Of a DNA stretch of 64,000 nucleotides, positions 34,292 through 43,407 are shown piece after piece. Where the stretch lies: positions 1 through 64,000 of the forward strand of contig JAPOHW010000005.1 of assembly GCA_029979265.1 (NCBI GenBank). Direction: 5' to 3'. This stretch comes from Actinomycetota bacterium. GTDB lineage: Bacteria > Actinomycetota > Acidimicrobiia > Acidimicrobiales > Aldehydirespiratoraceae. A program made the translations under genes and the position numbers. The stretch's first letter is position 1. Each line of letters opens with the position of its first letter. The notes below the pieces were generated by a model. That model had not been told where the DNA came from. It did not search any database and was given only the letters and a program-made list of their open reading frames with translations.

Positions 34292-36193
34292 ATGGAACTC
34301 GACGAGATCAAGTACTCGACCTCCGATGGCGTCGCGACGATCACGCTCGACCGCCCGAATGTCCTCAACGCGATCTCGGCTCGACCAGGCGGCACCCGTG
34401 ACCAAATCCTCGCTGCGATCGAGTCGGCTGAGAACGACCCGGACGTCGGATGCGTCATCATCAACGGCGCGGGCCGCGCATTCTGCGGCGGTGGCGACCT
34501 GACCGGGGCACGGCGGCGCGAGACACTCGACGAGCACGAGGAGTTCCTCAGGACGGCGAACGCGTTCCATGAGCGACTGACGGCGAGCACGGTGCCGACG
34601 ATCGCGGTGGTCCACGGATATTGCCTCGGCGCCGGGGTGCTCTTGGCGACCGCCTGCGACTTCGTTCTCGCTGGCGACGACGCGACGTTCGGGTTCCCCG
34701 AAGGGCGGCTTGGTCTGGTCGGCGCTGCTGCGCTCAGTCCTCGACTCGGGCGCCAATGGGCCAAGTTCATGATCATGACGGGAGAGAACGTCGACGCCGT
34801 CACCGCGCGATCGCTCGGGATCGTGCTCGCCATCGAACCGGTCGACGAGTTGCAGTCGCGAGCTCACGAACTCGCCCAGCGCATCGCACGCATGCCACGG
34901 GAGTCGGTCATGTTGAACCGGCGCGCGATCGATGCTGCCTCGGACGCAGCTGGCGAGTCGCATGCGCGAGCGGTAGCGGTGGAACGTGACGCCGAGACAC
35001 TGCTCGCGAGTCCGAAAGCGACCGCCCCGGACGGCCGGGCCTTCCGGGACATCCTCAGCGCCGAGGGGATGAGCGGTCTCAAGACTGCGCAGGCAGCGCA
35101 GTACACCCGCCCCTGGCTCCGCTCCACTCCGGCGGAGCAACAGCCGTCGGGACCTTGGCGGATTCGGGCCGCCGACGGCACGGACAGTGTCGTCACCATC
35201 ACGGGCATGGAGTTCCGAGCGTTCCGTGCTCACACCGATGGCACGGAGATCGAGCGCGGGCTGACCACAATGACCGGGCGCGACCTACCGAGAGACGGCG
35301 TCCTGATCCGAGTCCACTGGTCGAGTGTGAACTACAAGGACGGACTGGCGTCCGTCCCTGGTGGCCAAGTCTCCCGGATCACGCCCATCGTGCCGGGTAT
35401 CGACCTCGCCGGGGTCCTCGCGGAAGATGCCGCGGGGATGTCCGCAGGCACCGAGGTGCTGGCCCACGGCTATGGAATCGGGGTCAGCCGACACGGCGGC
35501 TACGCCGACTACGCACGCGTGCCCGCCGAATGGTTGGTGCCGGTACCCGACGGCATGACGATGCGAGACACGATGGTCGTCGGGACGGCAGGATTCACTG
35601 CGGCCCTGTCGGTCATTGCGCTCGAGCAACATGGGGTGACACCCGATCGTGGGCCGATCCTGGTGACTGGGGCGACCGGTGGCGTTGGATCGACTGCAAT
35701 CGACATCTTGTCGAACCTCGGCTACGTGGTCGTCGCGAGCACCGGTAAGCCGGACGCGGCCGGATGGCTGACCGATCTCGGTGCGGCGTCGATCATCGAC
35801 CGCTCTGTGCTGTCGGAAGCAGGAAAGCGACCGCTCGAATCGACCGAGTACGCCGGGGCGGTCGATTGCGTCGGCGGGGTCACACTCGCGAACGTGCTGA
35901 AGCGGATCCAGCACGGAGGGGCAGTCGCTGCGAGCGGCCTCACTGGCGGCCCTGAACTCTCGACCACCGTCATGCCGTTCATCCTTCGGGGCGTGAACCT
36001 GTTGGGCATCGATTCGGTCGAGATGCCGATGGACCGCCGGCGTGCTGCATGGGCCCGGATCGGCACCGACCTCAAGCCGTCGAACCTCGCCACGATCGGT
36101 CGCGACGTGACCCTCGACCAACTCGACCAGGTGCTCGCCGACATCCTCGCAGGCAAGGCGCAGGGTCGCAGCGTCGTCGATCTCCGACCCTGA
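34292..36193 (+). CDS. Crotonase fused to an AcuI/YhdH-type quinone-oxidoreductase-fold enoyl reductase
   Basis: A 633-residue two-domain protein. Residues 1-265 are a crotonase (FCGGGDL, HGYCLGAGVLLA, FGFPEGRLGL); the first catalytic Glu is Leu117, the second is kept (Glu137). Residues about 305-633 are a zinc-free MDR reductase of the acryloyl-CoA reductase (AcuI/YhdH) type: VHWSSVNYKDGLA, VPGIDLAGVL, and NADPH loop GATGGVGSTA near 460. A dehydratase-then-reductase cascade on one chain would reduce a hydroxyacyl-CoA to a saturated acyl-CoA. No ribosome site precedes ATG 34292; TACCCT 11 nt upstream suggests a very short leader. Confidence 0.88.
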   Translation: MELDEIKYSTSDGVATITLDRPNVLNAISARPGGTRDQILAAIESAENDPDVGCVIINGAGRAFCGGGDLTGARRRETLDEHEEFLRTANAFHERLTASTVPTIAVVHGYCLGAGVLLATACDFVLAGDDATFGFPEGRLGLVGAAALSPRLGRQWAKFMIMTGENVDAVTARSLGIVLAIEPVDELQSRAHELAQRIARMPRESVMLNRRAIDAASDAAGESHARAVAVERDAETLLASPKATAPDGRAFRDILSAEGMSGLKTAQAAQYTRPWLRSTPAEQQPSGPWRIRAADGTDSVVTITGMEFRAFRAHTDGTEIERGLTTMTGRDLPRDGVLIRVHWSSVNYKDGLASVPGGQVSRITPIVPGIDLAGVLAEDAAGMSAGTEVLAHGYGIGVSRHGGYADYARVPAEWLVPVPDGMTMRDTMVVGTAGFTAALSVIALEQHGVTPDRGPILVTGATGGVGSTAIDILSNLGYVVVASTGKPDAAGWLTDLGAASIIDRSVLSEAGKRPLESTEYAGAVDCVGGVTLANVLKRIQHGGAVAASGLTGGPELSTTVMPFILRGVNLLGIDSVEMPMDRRRAAWARIGTDLKPSNLATIGRDVTLDQLDQVLADILAGKAQGRSVVDLRP

Positions 36194-36250
36194 GGCCGTT
36201 TCGCCGCCGCGAGATCGGCCGACGAAGGACCGACGCCCACCGAAACGTCG

Positions 36251-37396
36251 TCAGGCGTCCAGCCAAGCAGCGATCACGTCGAGGGCCTCGGCCAGGAGGT
36301 TCGGCTGTTGCTCGAAGTAGTGGGTTCCGCCTGCCACGAAGTGGAGGTCGCGTCGCTCCGACGCAGTAGCAGCGTCGTACATCTGGCGAGCCATGTCGGG
36401 CAACACGGTCACGTCGGCTGTACCCAGCACGACCAAGAACGGTGACGTGATGGTCGGGAGCCATCGCAGGGAGTCAGCCATCGTGTGGTCGATCGACCAC
36501 TGGTTAAGAAACGATCGGCAACTGCTCGACCGGCTGATCATCGCCGGCAGATAGTTCGCGACCGGTGGAGCACCGTGCAACGTCACGCCGATCTCACGAT
36601 CACTCGGGTCGATGGTGCCGTCGAGGAACCGAAGGTCGGCACCGGTGCCGTGGATCGTGAACGCAATGTCGTCCAGACCTTCGGGAGCATCGGGAGACGT
36701 CCGGAGCCAGTCGAGTCGCTCCTCACACCAGGCTGCGATTCTCCGGTTCCGAGCGACCTGGGACGACCGATACCGAGCGACGAACTCTGCGCTGAACGGT
36801 GGAGCGTTGTCGGGGTGGTACATGTCCAGAGCGTGGTCGCGATCGAACGGTCGGAGCTCGTCATGGATCGCAGGATCGAGCCACTCGGTCGACAGGCGCG
36901 ACCGCGACGGATGGGCGTTGAGTGCGATGATCGCGTCGGCGGGGCGCAATCCAGCCGTGGTTAGATCGGGACCTCCGCCCGCTGGTGACGACACCGTGGG
37001 TTCGAGCGCCTGAGCTTGGTAGTACGGCACGATCGACGCCCCGCCCGAGTTGCCGATCAGCACCACCCGCTCGTAGCCGATCGAGTACAGGTGCTCCACC
37101 ATGGTGCCCATGTCGAGCAGGCAGTTCTCCATGATCAGTGTGGAGTCGTTACCGACGTAGCGGGTGGTGAGCCCGATCGCTCCGAATCCTCGTTCGGCCA
37201 ATCCGTTCAACGCATAGTGGCCCAGGAAGTTGGCGGTCGGGTGGCAGATCATGAGCGCCGTCGATGGCTGAGTGCCGGCCACCTTGACTTCGCTGGCCCA
37301 GACGGTACGGGCGAGCCGGGCGACCCCCGAGTACACCTCGACCTTGACGTGCGCCTCGGTGCGCGCTCCGAGCAAGTTCCGTTCGAGTTTTGTCAT
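36251..37396 (-). CDS. Alpha/beta-hydrolase family protein
   Basis: A 381-residue alpha/beta-hydrolase. The nucleophile elbow is GNSGG within VVLIGNSGGASIVPYYQAQ; LGTADVTVLP supplies a likely acid and GGTHYF the His. The N-terminal part ICHPTANFLGHYAL and an internal lid with many aromatic residues suggest a hydrophobic ester or thioester. ATG 37396 overlaps the preceding dehydrogenase stop (ATGA), so it belongs to the dehydrogenase/amidohydrolase operon. Substrate unknown. Confidence 0.78.
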   Translation of the reverse strand: MTKLERNLLGARTEAHVKVEVYSGVARLARTVWASEVKVAGTQPSTALMICHPTANFLGHYALNGLAERGFGAIGLTTRYVGNDSTLIMENCLLDMGTMVEHLYSIGYERVVLIGNSGGASIVPYYQAQALEPTVSSPAGGGPDLTTAGLRPADAIIALNAHPSRSRLSTEWLDPAIHDELRPFDRDHALDMYHPDNAPPFSAEFVARYRSSQVARNRRIAAWCEERLDWLRTSPDAPEGLDDIAFTIHGTGADLRFLDGTIDPSDREIGVTLHGAPPVANYLPAMISRSSSCRSFLNQWSIDHTMADSLRWLPTITSPFLVVLGTADVTVLPDMARQMYDAATASERRDLHFVAGGTHYFEQQPNLLAEALDVIAAWLDA

Positions 37397-38427
37397 GATG
37401 GCTCCGGGAGTTCGAGGAGACGGGCGAGCCACAGTCCGGGCGCCCCGAAGGTGTGCGACAGCAGTTCCATCCGCTTGACATAGAGATGGACGTCGTGTTC
37501 GTGGGTGAAGCCCATCCCGCCCATGATCTGCAGGGTGGTCGCAGTGGCAAAGTCGGCTGCCGCTACTGCGGTCACATGTGCGGTCAGCGCCTGGAACACG
37601 ACATCGGGTCGACCCTCGTCGACCGCCAGAGCGCCGAACAGCATCTGCGAATATGACAGCTGAGCCTGCACCGCCATGTCGGCACACGGGTGTTTGATCG
37701 CTTGGTTCACACCGATCGGCTTGTCGAACTGAATGCGGTTGGCCGCGTGCTCCGCTCCGGTGTCACGCGCCCACTCGGTGATACCCGTCAGCATCGCAGC
37801 AACCAAGACGTGGCCCCGCAATTCGATCGGATCCTCCGACGCGGCGACCGAGGCGACCGGCGCCGCTCCCGTCCCGGTGGCCCGGTACAAGCGAGCCGTG
37901 TGGTCGAGGCAGGGCACCTCGTTCACGTCCACCAACGACGCCACCTCGACGAGCGCAGCGACATCGGCCGTGACCGTGAGCACCATCCCATCGAGGTCGG
38001 CGTCGACCAACTGGACAGCACCAACGATCGAGCCGTCGGCGCCGATCGCGTCAAGGGAGTCAGGGATGACGAGGCCGACCCGCCGCCCGGACACGATCTC
38101 GTCGGCGAGATCCTGTTCGCCACCGAAAGCGGCCGTCCGGGCTCCGAGTACGGTCGACAAGAAGGGTCCGGGCACCAACCCACGACCGATCTGGCGGAAC
38201 AACAACGCTTCGTCGGCGAGACCACAGCCGACGCCATTGCATTCCTCGGGGAGGCCGAGGGCGAACCAGCCGAGTTCGGCGGCAGCCGCCCAAGCGGCAT
38301 CTGCGATCGCCGGAAGGACACCCTGTTCGAAGAGCTCGCGGGTACGTTCGATCGAGACTTTGTCGGCCACGAAGGCAGCCGACGAGTCGGTGATCTCGAT
38401 CTGTTCGGGAGTCGGAAGCAAATTCAT
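37393..38427 (-). CDS. Acyl-CoA dehydrogenase, beta-type subunit
   Basis: A 344-residue acyl-CoA dehydrogenase-like protein. It has FDKPIGVNQAIKHPCADMAV and IMGGMGFTHEHDVHLYVKRM but no SEP-AGSD loop, like the N-half of the 703-residue fusion and the 20535 protein. The gene just upstream encodes the matching alpha-type subunit, so a heterotetramer is expected. ATG 38427 has a GAGGA site. Confidence 0.86.
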   Translation of the reverse strand: MNLLPTPEQIEITDSSAAFVADKVSIERTRELFEQGVLPAIADAAWAAAAELGWFALGLPEECNGVGCGLADEALLFRQIGRGLVPGPFLSTVLGARTAAFGGEQDLADEIVSGRRVGLVIPDSLDAIGADGSIVGAVQLVDADLDGMVLTVTADVAALVEVASLVDVNEVPCLDHTARLYRATGTGAAPVASVAASEDPIELRGHVLVAAMLTGITEWARDTGAEHAANRIQFDKPIGVNQAIKHPCADMAVQAQLSYSQMLFGALAVDEGRPDVVFQALTAHVTAVAAADFATATTLQIMGGMGFTHEHDVHLYVKRMELLSHTFGAPGLWLARLLELPEPS

Positions 38428-38438
38428 GAGTGGGTCCT

Positions 38439-39608
38439 CTACCGTGGCAGTCCGAGCACGCGCTCGCCGATGATGTTGCGCTGGATCTCCGAGGTGCCGC
38501 CACCGATCGACGTCGAATAAGCGATCAGGTGCTTGTCGATCCATTCGGTGTCGTCCTCGACGTGCGGGATCGCGAGCGAGCGCGAGCCGAGAATCTCGAT
38601 GCCGAGCTTGTAGACGCGCTTGGCCAGATCGGCGTAGTGAAGCTTCATCATCGATCCCTCTGGACCCGGTTGGTCGCTGTCGACGTTCTTGGAGATGCCG
38701 AGGTATGTCAGCGCGCGCAGCGCCGCACAGTCTGCCCGTGCCCTCGCCAACCGCTGAGCGAGGGAGTCGTCCTCGATCACGGGTCTCCCGTTGAGGGACC
38801 GCCGGCTCCGCGCCAGTTCGATCAACTCTTCGACGCTTGCCGCGAGTTGCACCTGGCTGATCGTGAACGCCGTGCCGCGCTCGAACGCCAGCGTCGACAT
38901 CGCGACGCTCCAGCCGTTGTCGATCCCTCCCACCACGTTCTCGATCGGGATCCTCACCTCGTCGTAGAAGACCTCGCTGAAGTCAGCCCCTCCTTCGATC
39001 GTGCGGATCGGTCGGATCTCGATCCCGGGGAGCGCCATGTCGCAGATCACCCAGGTGATGCCTTTGTGCTTTGGCACGTCGGGATTCGTTCGGACGAGCA
39101 ACTCCTGGTAGTCGGCATTGTCGGCGAAACTGGTCCAGATCTTCTGGCCGGTGACGACGAGCTGGTCGCCGTCGACCACGGCCTTCGTTCGCAAGCTGGC
39201 GAGGTCGGAGCCAGCTTCTGGCTCGCTGAACCCCTGGCACCAAACGACCTCGCCCTTCAGGATCTTGGGCAGATGAAACGACTTCTGTTCGTCGGTCGCG
39301 CGCGCCATCAAGGTCGGTCCGGCGTGGGCGAGACCAACGAACCGGGTGTCAATCGGGCGCATGCCGGTGCGGGCGTACTCCTCAAACCACACCAACTGCT
39401 GGATCAGCGGCAGGTCACGGCCGCCGTACTCGATCGGCCAAGCGACGTTGCCCCACCCGGCATCGTAGAGCTTGCGCTGCCAAGCGAGGTCGTACTCGCG
39501 CATCTCCGGCCCGCGCTTGGGGCGACGGTCGGTCGGAACGTTCGCAGCCAGCCAAGTGCGGACCTCCTCGCGAAAGGCGTTGTCCTCGGGTGAGAATCGG
39601 AGATCCAT
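38439..39608 (-). CDS. Acyl-CoA dehydrogenase, alpha-type subunit
   Basis: A 389-residue acyl-CoA dehydrogenase with WCQGFSEPEAGSDLASL, TGQKIWTSFADNADY and the canonical tail GGGTSEIQRNIIGERVLGLPR. It pairs with the beta-type subunit encoded next. ATG 39608 overlaps the stop of the amidohydrolase gene by 1 bp (TGATG). Order in the operon: VOC protein, amidohydrolase, alpha, beta, alpha/beta-hydrolase. Confidence 0.88.
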   Translation of the reverse strand: MDLRFSPEDNAFREEVRTWLAANVPTDRRPKRGPEMREYDLAWQRKLYDAGWGNVAWPIEYGGRDLPLIQQLVWFEEYARTGMRPIDTRFVGLAHAGPTLMARATDEQKSFHLPKILKGEVVWCQGFSEPEAGSDLASLRTKAVVDGDQLVVTGQKIWTSFADNADYQELLVRTNPDVPKHKGITWVICDMALPGIEIRPIRTIEGGADFSEVFYDEVRIPIENVVGGIDNGWSVAMSTLAFERGTAFTISQVQLAASVEELIELARSRRSLNGRPVIEDDSLAQRLARARADCAALRALTYLGISKNVDSDQPGPEGSMMKLHYADLAKRVYKLGIEILGSRSLAIPHVEDDTEWIDKHLIAYSTSIGGGTSEIQRNIIGERVLGLPR

Positions 39609-40810
39609 CAGGCGAAGCCCTCGAGTGCGAACAGCTCGATCGCGTTGCCCCGCACGATTTTGTAGATCTCATCATCGTTCAGCCCATCGAGCAGTTTCGC
39701 CGCGACCTGCTGGGTGTCGGGCCAGGTGGAGTCGCTGTGCGGATAGTCGGTCTCAAAGGTGATCCGATCGATGCCGATCTTGTCGCGCATGTCGATGCCT
39801 GTTTGATCCTTGAAGAAGCACATCCACATGTTGCGGTGGAAGTACGTCGACGGCGGCTCAGGGATAAGCTTGGTCTGCGCCCAGCCTTGATTGTCTTCCC
39901 AGACGTCGTCGATCCGCTCGAGGACGTACGGAAGCCACCCCATCTGACTCTCGGCGTAGGCGAGCTTCAGTTTCGGGTACTTCACGAGTAGCCCCGACCA
40001 CAAGAAGTCGACCACGGACATCATCGCTCCGCCGAAGCCGAGGGTCGCAGTCACCGAAACGGGGGCGTCGGGCGAGGTGGCCGGCATCCGCGACGACGAA
40101 CCGATGTGCATGCACACCGTGGTGTTCGTCTCCTCACAGGCCCGGAACACGGGGTCCCAGTATCCGCTGTGGATCGAGGGCAGTCCGAGGTGCGCCGGGA
40201 TCTCGCTGAACGCCAGCGCACGCACCCCCCGGGCGGCATTGCGTCGCACTTCGTCTGCCGCCAGTTGCGGGTCCCACAGCGGGATCAGACAGATCGGGAT
40301 CAGTCGACCGTTCGAGTCGCCGCACCATTCATCGACCATCCAGTCGTTGTACGCCTTGACACAAGCCAGTCCGAGTTCTTTGTCCTGGCCCTCGCTGAAT
40401 GTCTGGCCACAAAACCGCGGGAACGTCGGATAACACGCCGAGGCTTCGACATGGTTGAGATCCATGTCCATGAGCCGCGCCTTGGGGTCGTAGCATCCGG
40501 GGCGCATGTCGTCGTAGGTGATCGGCGTCATCGTCATCTCGTCGCGCGGATAGCCGACGGCGGCGACCATTCGCTTGTGGGTGTACACAAGGTCCTCGTA
40601 CACCCAGGTGTCGCACTTGTTCGGCGAGGCGTCGTCGAACACCTCCTTGTACACCGCTGCACCGGCCGATTCGATGCTCGCGACCCCGCGCCGTTCGACC
40701 CGCGGGCCGGCGTCGCGGAACTTGGCGGGCAGCCAGCGCTGCCACAGGTCGGCCGGTTCGACGACGTGATCGTCGACGCTGATGATCTTGGGGATACGTG
40801 CTGCGTCCAT
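39608..40810 (-). CDS. Amidohydrolase-2 family (ACMSD-like TIM barrel) protein
   Basis: A 400-residue PF04909-type metal-dependent hydrolase or decarboxylase. The first metal motif is SVDDHVVEP, a His sits in VCMHIGSSSR, and the terminal Asp is in FETDYPHSDSTWP. In lipid-degrading actinobacteria such enzymes accompany acyl-CoA dehydrogenases and may decarboxylate or hydrolyse ring-derived acids. Start ATG 40810 carries a strong GAGGAGAA site; upstream frame is noise. It follows the VOC gene by 17 bp. Confidence 0.82.
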   Translation of the reverse strand: MDAARIPKIISVDDHVVEPADLWQRWLPAKFRDAGPRVERRGVASIESAGAAVYKEVFDDASPNKCDTWVYEDLVYTHKRMVAAVGYPRDEMTMTPITYDDMRPGCYDPKARLMDMDLNHVEASACYPTFPRFCGQTFSEGQDKELGLACVKAYNDWMVDEWCGDSNGRLIPICLIPLWDPQLAADEVRRNAARGVRALAFSEIPAHLGLPSIHSGYWDPVFRACEETNTTVCMHIGSSSRMPATSPDAPVSVTATLGFGGAMMSVVDFLWSGLLVKYPKLKLAYAESQMGWLPYVLERIDDVWEDNQGWAQTKLIPEPPSTYFHRNMWMCFFKDQTGIDMRDKIGIDRITFETDYPHSDSTWPDTQQVAAKLLDGLNDDEIYKIVRGNAIELFALEGFA

Positions 40811-40827
40811 GTCTCGTTCTCCTCGAG

Positions 40828-41445
40828 TCAGCCGTGCTGGCCCGCGTCGCTCAGGCCGGCCTCGCGCCGGTGGCTGCGTTCCTTGGTCAGTTCGGCAAGG
40901 ACAATCGCCATGTCCTGGCCGGTCGCTGCGGCCCGCGCCTTGACGTCGTTCCACTCGGCCAGCGAGGCACGGGCGGCCTCGGCGTCGTCGTTCCACGTCG
41001 GGTCGGTCGGTGTGGTGATCTCGAGTCGGTTGCCATCGGGATCGCGGAAGTAGACGCTATAGATGATCCCGTGGTCGACGGGGCCGAGCACATCGACACC
41101 ACTCGCCCTGAGATGGGCCGCCCAACGGTCGACCTCGTCGGTGGTGTCGACCTGCATCGCGAAGTGCCGGAAAGTGCCGTAAGCAGGGTGCGAGTCAGGG
41201 CTGGGCGGCGGGAGTTCCGGAGCCTCGAAGAAAGCGATCGTCGAACCGTCGGCCATCCGGAAGAACGAGTGGAAGTACGGAATCGGTTCGCCCGTCGACG
41301 GGATCTTGTCGTCGAGCACGGCGGCGACGAGTTCCATGCCGAGGATCCCGGCGTAGAAGTCAGCAGTCGCCGCGGTGTCGCTCGAGATGAACGCCGCATG
41401 GCTCAGCATCGCCGGCCGCCCGGGAGGTGAAAGTGGAGTCGTCAT
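40828..41445 (-). CDS. VOC superfamily protein (glyoxalase/extradiol dioxygenase-like)
   Basis: A 205-residue vicinal-oxygen-chelate protein: the metal ligands are His in MLSHAAFI, His in FRHFAMQV and Glu in GNRLEITTP (H-H-E). The central body has the beta-alpha-beta3 repeats; the last ~50 residues form a helical tail (DVKARAAATGQDM) common in this subgroup. It could be an extradiol dioxygenase-like, isomerase or lyase enzyme. ATG 41445 has no ribosome site but lies 7 nt after TACGGT (leaderless candidate); ATG 41409 is an alternative. Confidence 0.75.
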   Translation of the reverse strand: MTTPLSPPGRPAMLSHAAFISSDTAATADFYAGILGMELVAAVLDDKIPSTGEPIPYFHSFFRMADGSTIAFFEAPELPPPSPDSHPAYGTFRHFAMQVDTTDEVDRWAAHLRASGVDVLGPVDHGIIYSVYFRDPDGNRLEITTPTDPTWNDDAEAARASLAEWNDVKARAAATGQDMAIVLAELTKERSHRREAGLSDAGQHG

Positions 41446-41607
41446 ATCCAGAACCGTACGGCAGTGAACATTTCCAATGCATGTCGACCACCCCGAGACT
41501 CGCCGATCGGCATGCCGTTCACGACGCTCCTCCCCGACGGCAGAGAACGGTCGGCGCCCAGCAGTCGTCGGGCGCCTCTGGCGCAAGATCCACCGTCGTC
41601 GCCGAGT

Positions 41608-41625
41608 CGACGTCGAATGACGTCG
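41608..41625. terminator. Inverted repeat downstream of the LLM-P450-BKACE-SDR operon
   Basis: CGACGTC-GAAT-GACGTCG, a perfect 7-bp stem with a 4-nt loop, 26 bp beyond the SDR stop at 41651. There is no T tract on the minus strand, so it is only a candidate terminator. The rest of the 205-bp gap shows no other feature beyond the TACGGT near 41450. Confidence 0.35.
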
Positions 41626-41650
41626 GATTTCTTGCAGGGTCGACGTTGCC

Positions 41651-42490
41651 TCAGAGCAGATAGGGCTCGCCGGCGGCGCGCACGGTGATGTCACTGATCG
41701 AAACACCCCACGGCTGGTCGATCACATGGATGACCGCTTCGGCAACGTGGCGCGGGTCGAGCGCGAAGTAACCGATGGAATCGGGGTCGGCGCATTCGTC
41801 GGGCAGGGCCCCGGCGAAGAGCTGCCCCATCCGCTCGTTCGCGACCTTGCCATGATGACCAACCATGCCGATGACGGCTGCCTGGTTGACGATCCCTCCA
41901 CCGAGTCCGGTAGTGGGGACTCCGGTCGGTCGCACGATCGAGACCTTGATCTTGCCCTGGGCTTCGACGCGCAATGACTCCGAGATCATGTTCACCGCCG
42001 TCTTGGTGGCACCGTAGACACCTGACCCCTCAGTCGGGGCGTTGGCGTACGTCGACGAGATGTTGACGACGTGTCCACGGCCTTGGGTGATCATCTGGTC
42101 GTACACCGCCGCGATGCCGTTGATCACGCCTTTGATGTTGACGTCGACGGCACGACTCCACGCGTCGACGGCACGCTCGTGATCGGCGAAAAACGCGAGT
42201 GGCATGATGCCGGCATTGTTGACCATCACATCGATACGCCCGAACCTCTCGACCGCAAATGCCGCCATGGCGCGCATGTCGTCGAGATCGCTGACGTCCG
42301 TGGCCCGCCAGGCGACCGACATTCCCCGTTCGACGAGCGCTTCGAACGATCGCGCCAGCGCCTCGCCATCGATGTCGACACCGACGACACTCGCCCCGCG
42401 CCCGGCAGCGGCTTCGGCGACGAGCGCACCGAAACCTCCACCGGCACCGGTGATGACGATCACCCGTTCAGCGAGTCGGTCGATGCTCAT
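41651..42490 (-). CDS. SDR family oxidoreductase
   Basis: A 279-residue SDR with TGAGGGFGALVA, NNAGIMPLAFF, NISSTYANAP and YGATK. The STYAN segment and long C-terminus with GHHGKVANERMG are typical of a steroid- or aldehyde-type SDR clade. ATG 42490 overlaps the BKACE stop (ATGA). Last gene of the operon starting at 45500. Confidence 0.86.
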   Translation of the reverse strand: MSIDRLAERVIVITGAGGGFGALVAEAAAGRGASVVGVDIDGEALARSFEALVERGMSVAWRATDVSDLDDMRAMAAFAVERFGRIDVMVNNAGIMPLAFFADHERAVDAWSRAVDVNIKGVINGIAAVYDQMITQGRGHVVNISSTYANAPTEGSGVYGATKTAVNMISESLRVEAQGKIKVSIVRPTGVPTTGLGGGIVNQAAVIGMVGHHGKVANERMGQLFAGALPDECADPDSIGYFALDPRHVAEAVIHVIDQPWGVSISDITVRAAGEPYLL

Positions 42491-43407
42491 GTTTCCCGAC
42501 AACCGCTCTTCCGGGCGGCGAAAGGTCCAGCCAGGAGCGAGCGGACCTCTGACGGCGTCGCGACCCGTCGGCCGACTTCGGCAGCGAGCGCAGCGGCCCG
42601 TTCGACCGTCTCGACGTTGGACGTCGCGTCGACGACCCCGAGGTCTTCGACACCGACCCGAAGGTGACCACCCCGTTCGAGGGCGTAACGGGCGAGTGGG
42701 AGGTCGAGCAAAGAGTCACCCATGACCCCGACGCTCCAACTCATCGCCGAGCCGTCCGACCCTGATGCCTTCATCATGGCGAGGTACATATCAAGAGCTT
42801 GCGGGGTGGGCGGGAGTCCGAAGTTGATCGCCGGATGACCCGGGCGAAACAGGCTCCTCCCGCCGCCGAAGTACAGCTTCACCATCGACCCGACTGGCAG
42901 CTCGCCGGCGGCTTCGTACGCCAGGGCCCAACGGAGTTGAACAGGTTCGTAGACACCGATCGTCAAGCCGATCCCGTACTCGAGCATCGAGGCCGCGACG
43001 CGCTTCGAGGTCGAGAACGAGTTCCACACGTAGCCATGACCGGACGGAAGACCCGTGTCGTCGAGGTCGTAGGGCACGGCTGCACCCGGGTCGACCGGTG
43101 CCAGGCCAAGGACTCCTGCCTCGGCCATCGGCGAGAGATGCGCCATGTGCTCGGCTCCGTTGCGCCCACTGAGGATGCCCGGGTACAGCACGGCGTCGGG
43201 GTGTACGTCGAGGATCGCTCGGCTGACGTCGATCAGCGCAGCCACGGCCTCATCGCGCTCGAGGCGAGCATCGTGATGATGATGGACGATCGATGCACCC
43301 GCCTCGATCGACGCCACGGCGTCACCGATCACGCCGAATGAGTCATCGACCGGTGCGCCGGCGCGAAACGGCGACACGGCCGCTTCGATGATGACGGGAC
43401 TGGTCAC
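42487..43407 (-). CDS. Beta-keto acid cleavage enzyme family protein (BKACE, DUF849)
   Basis: A 306-residue DUF849 TIM-barrel protein: IIEAAVSPFRAG at the N-terminus, the zinc-binding IVHHHHDAR, VKLYFGGG and the tail ALERGGHLRVGVEDL. BKACEs condense a beta-keto acid with acetyl-CoA, giving acetoacetate and a new acyl-CoA, a CoA-sparing alternative to thiolysis. A paralog lies at 45560 across the divergent promoter. GTG 43407 overlaps the P450 stop (GTGA). The HHHHD motif differs from the HVHVRD of 3-keto-5-aminohexanoate cleavage enzyme, so the substrate differs. Confidence 0.85.
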   Translation of the reverse strand: MTSPVIIEAAVSPFRAGAPVDDSFGVIGDAVASIEAGASIVHHHHDARLERDEAVAALIDVSRAILDVHPDAVLYPGILSGRNGAEHMAHLSPMAEAGVLGLAPVDPGAAVPYDLDDTGLPSGHGYVWNSFSTSKRVAASMLEYGIGLTIGVYEPVQLRWALAYEAAGELPVGSMVKLYFGGGRSLFRPGHPAINFGLPPTPQALDMYLAMMKASGSDGSAMSWSVGVMGDSLLDLPLARYALERGGHLRVGVEDLGVVDATSNVETVERAAALAAEVGRRVATPSEVRSLLAGPFAARKSGCRET

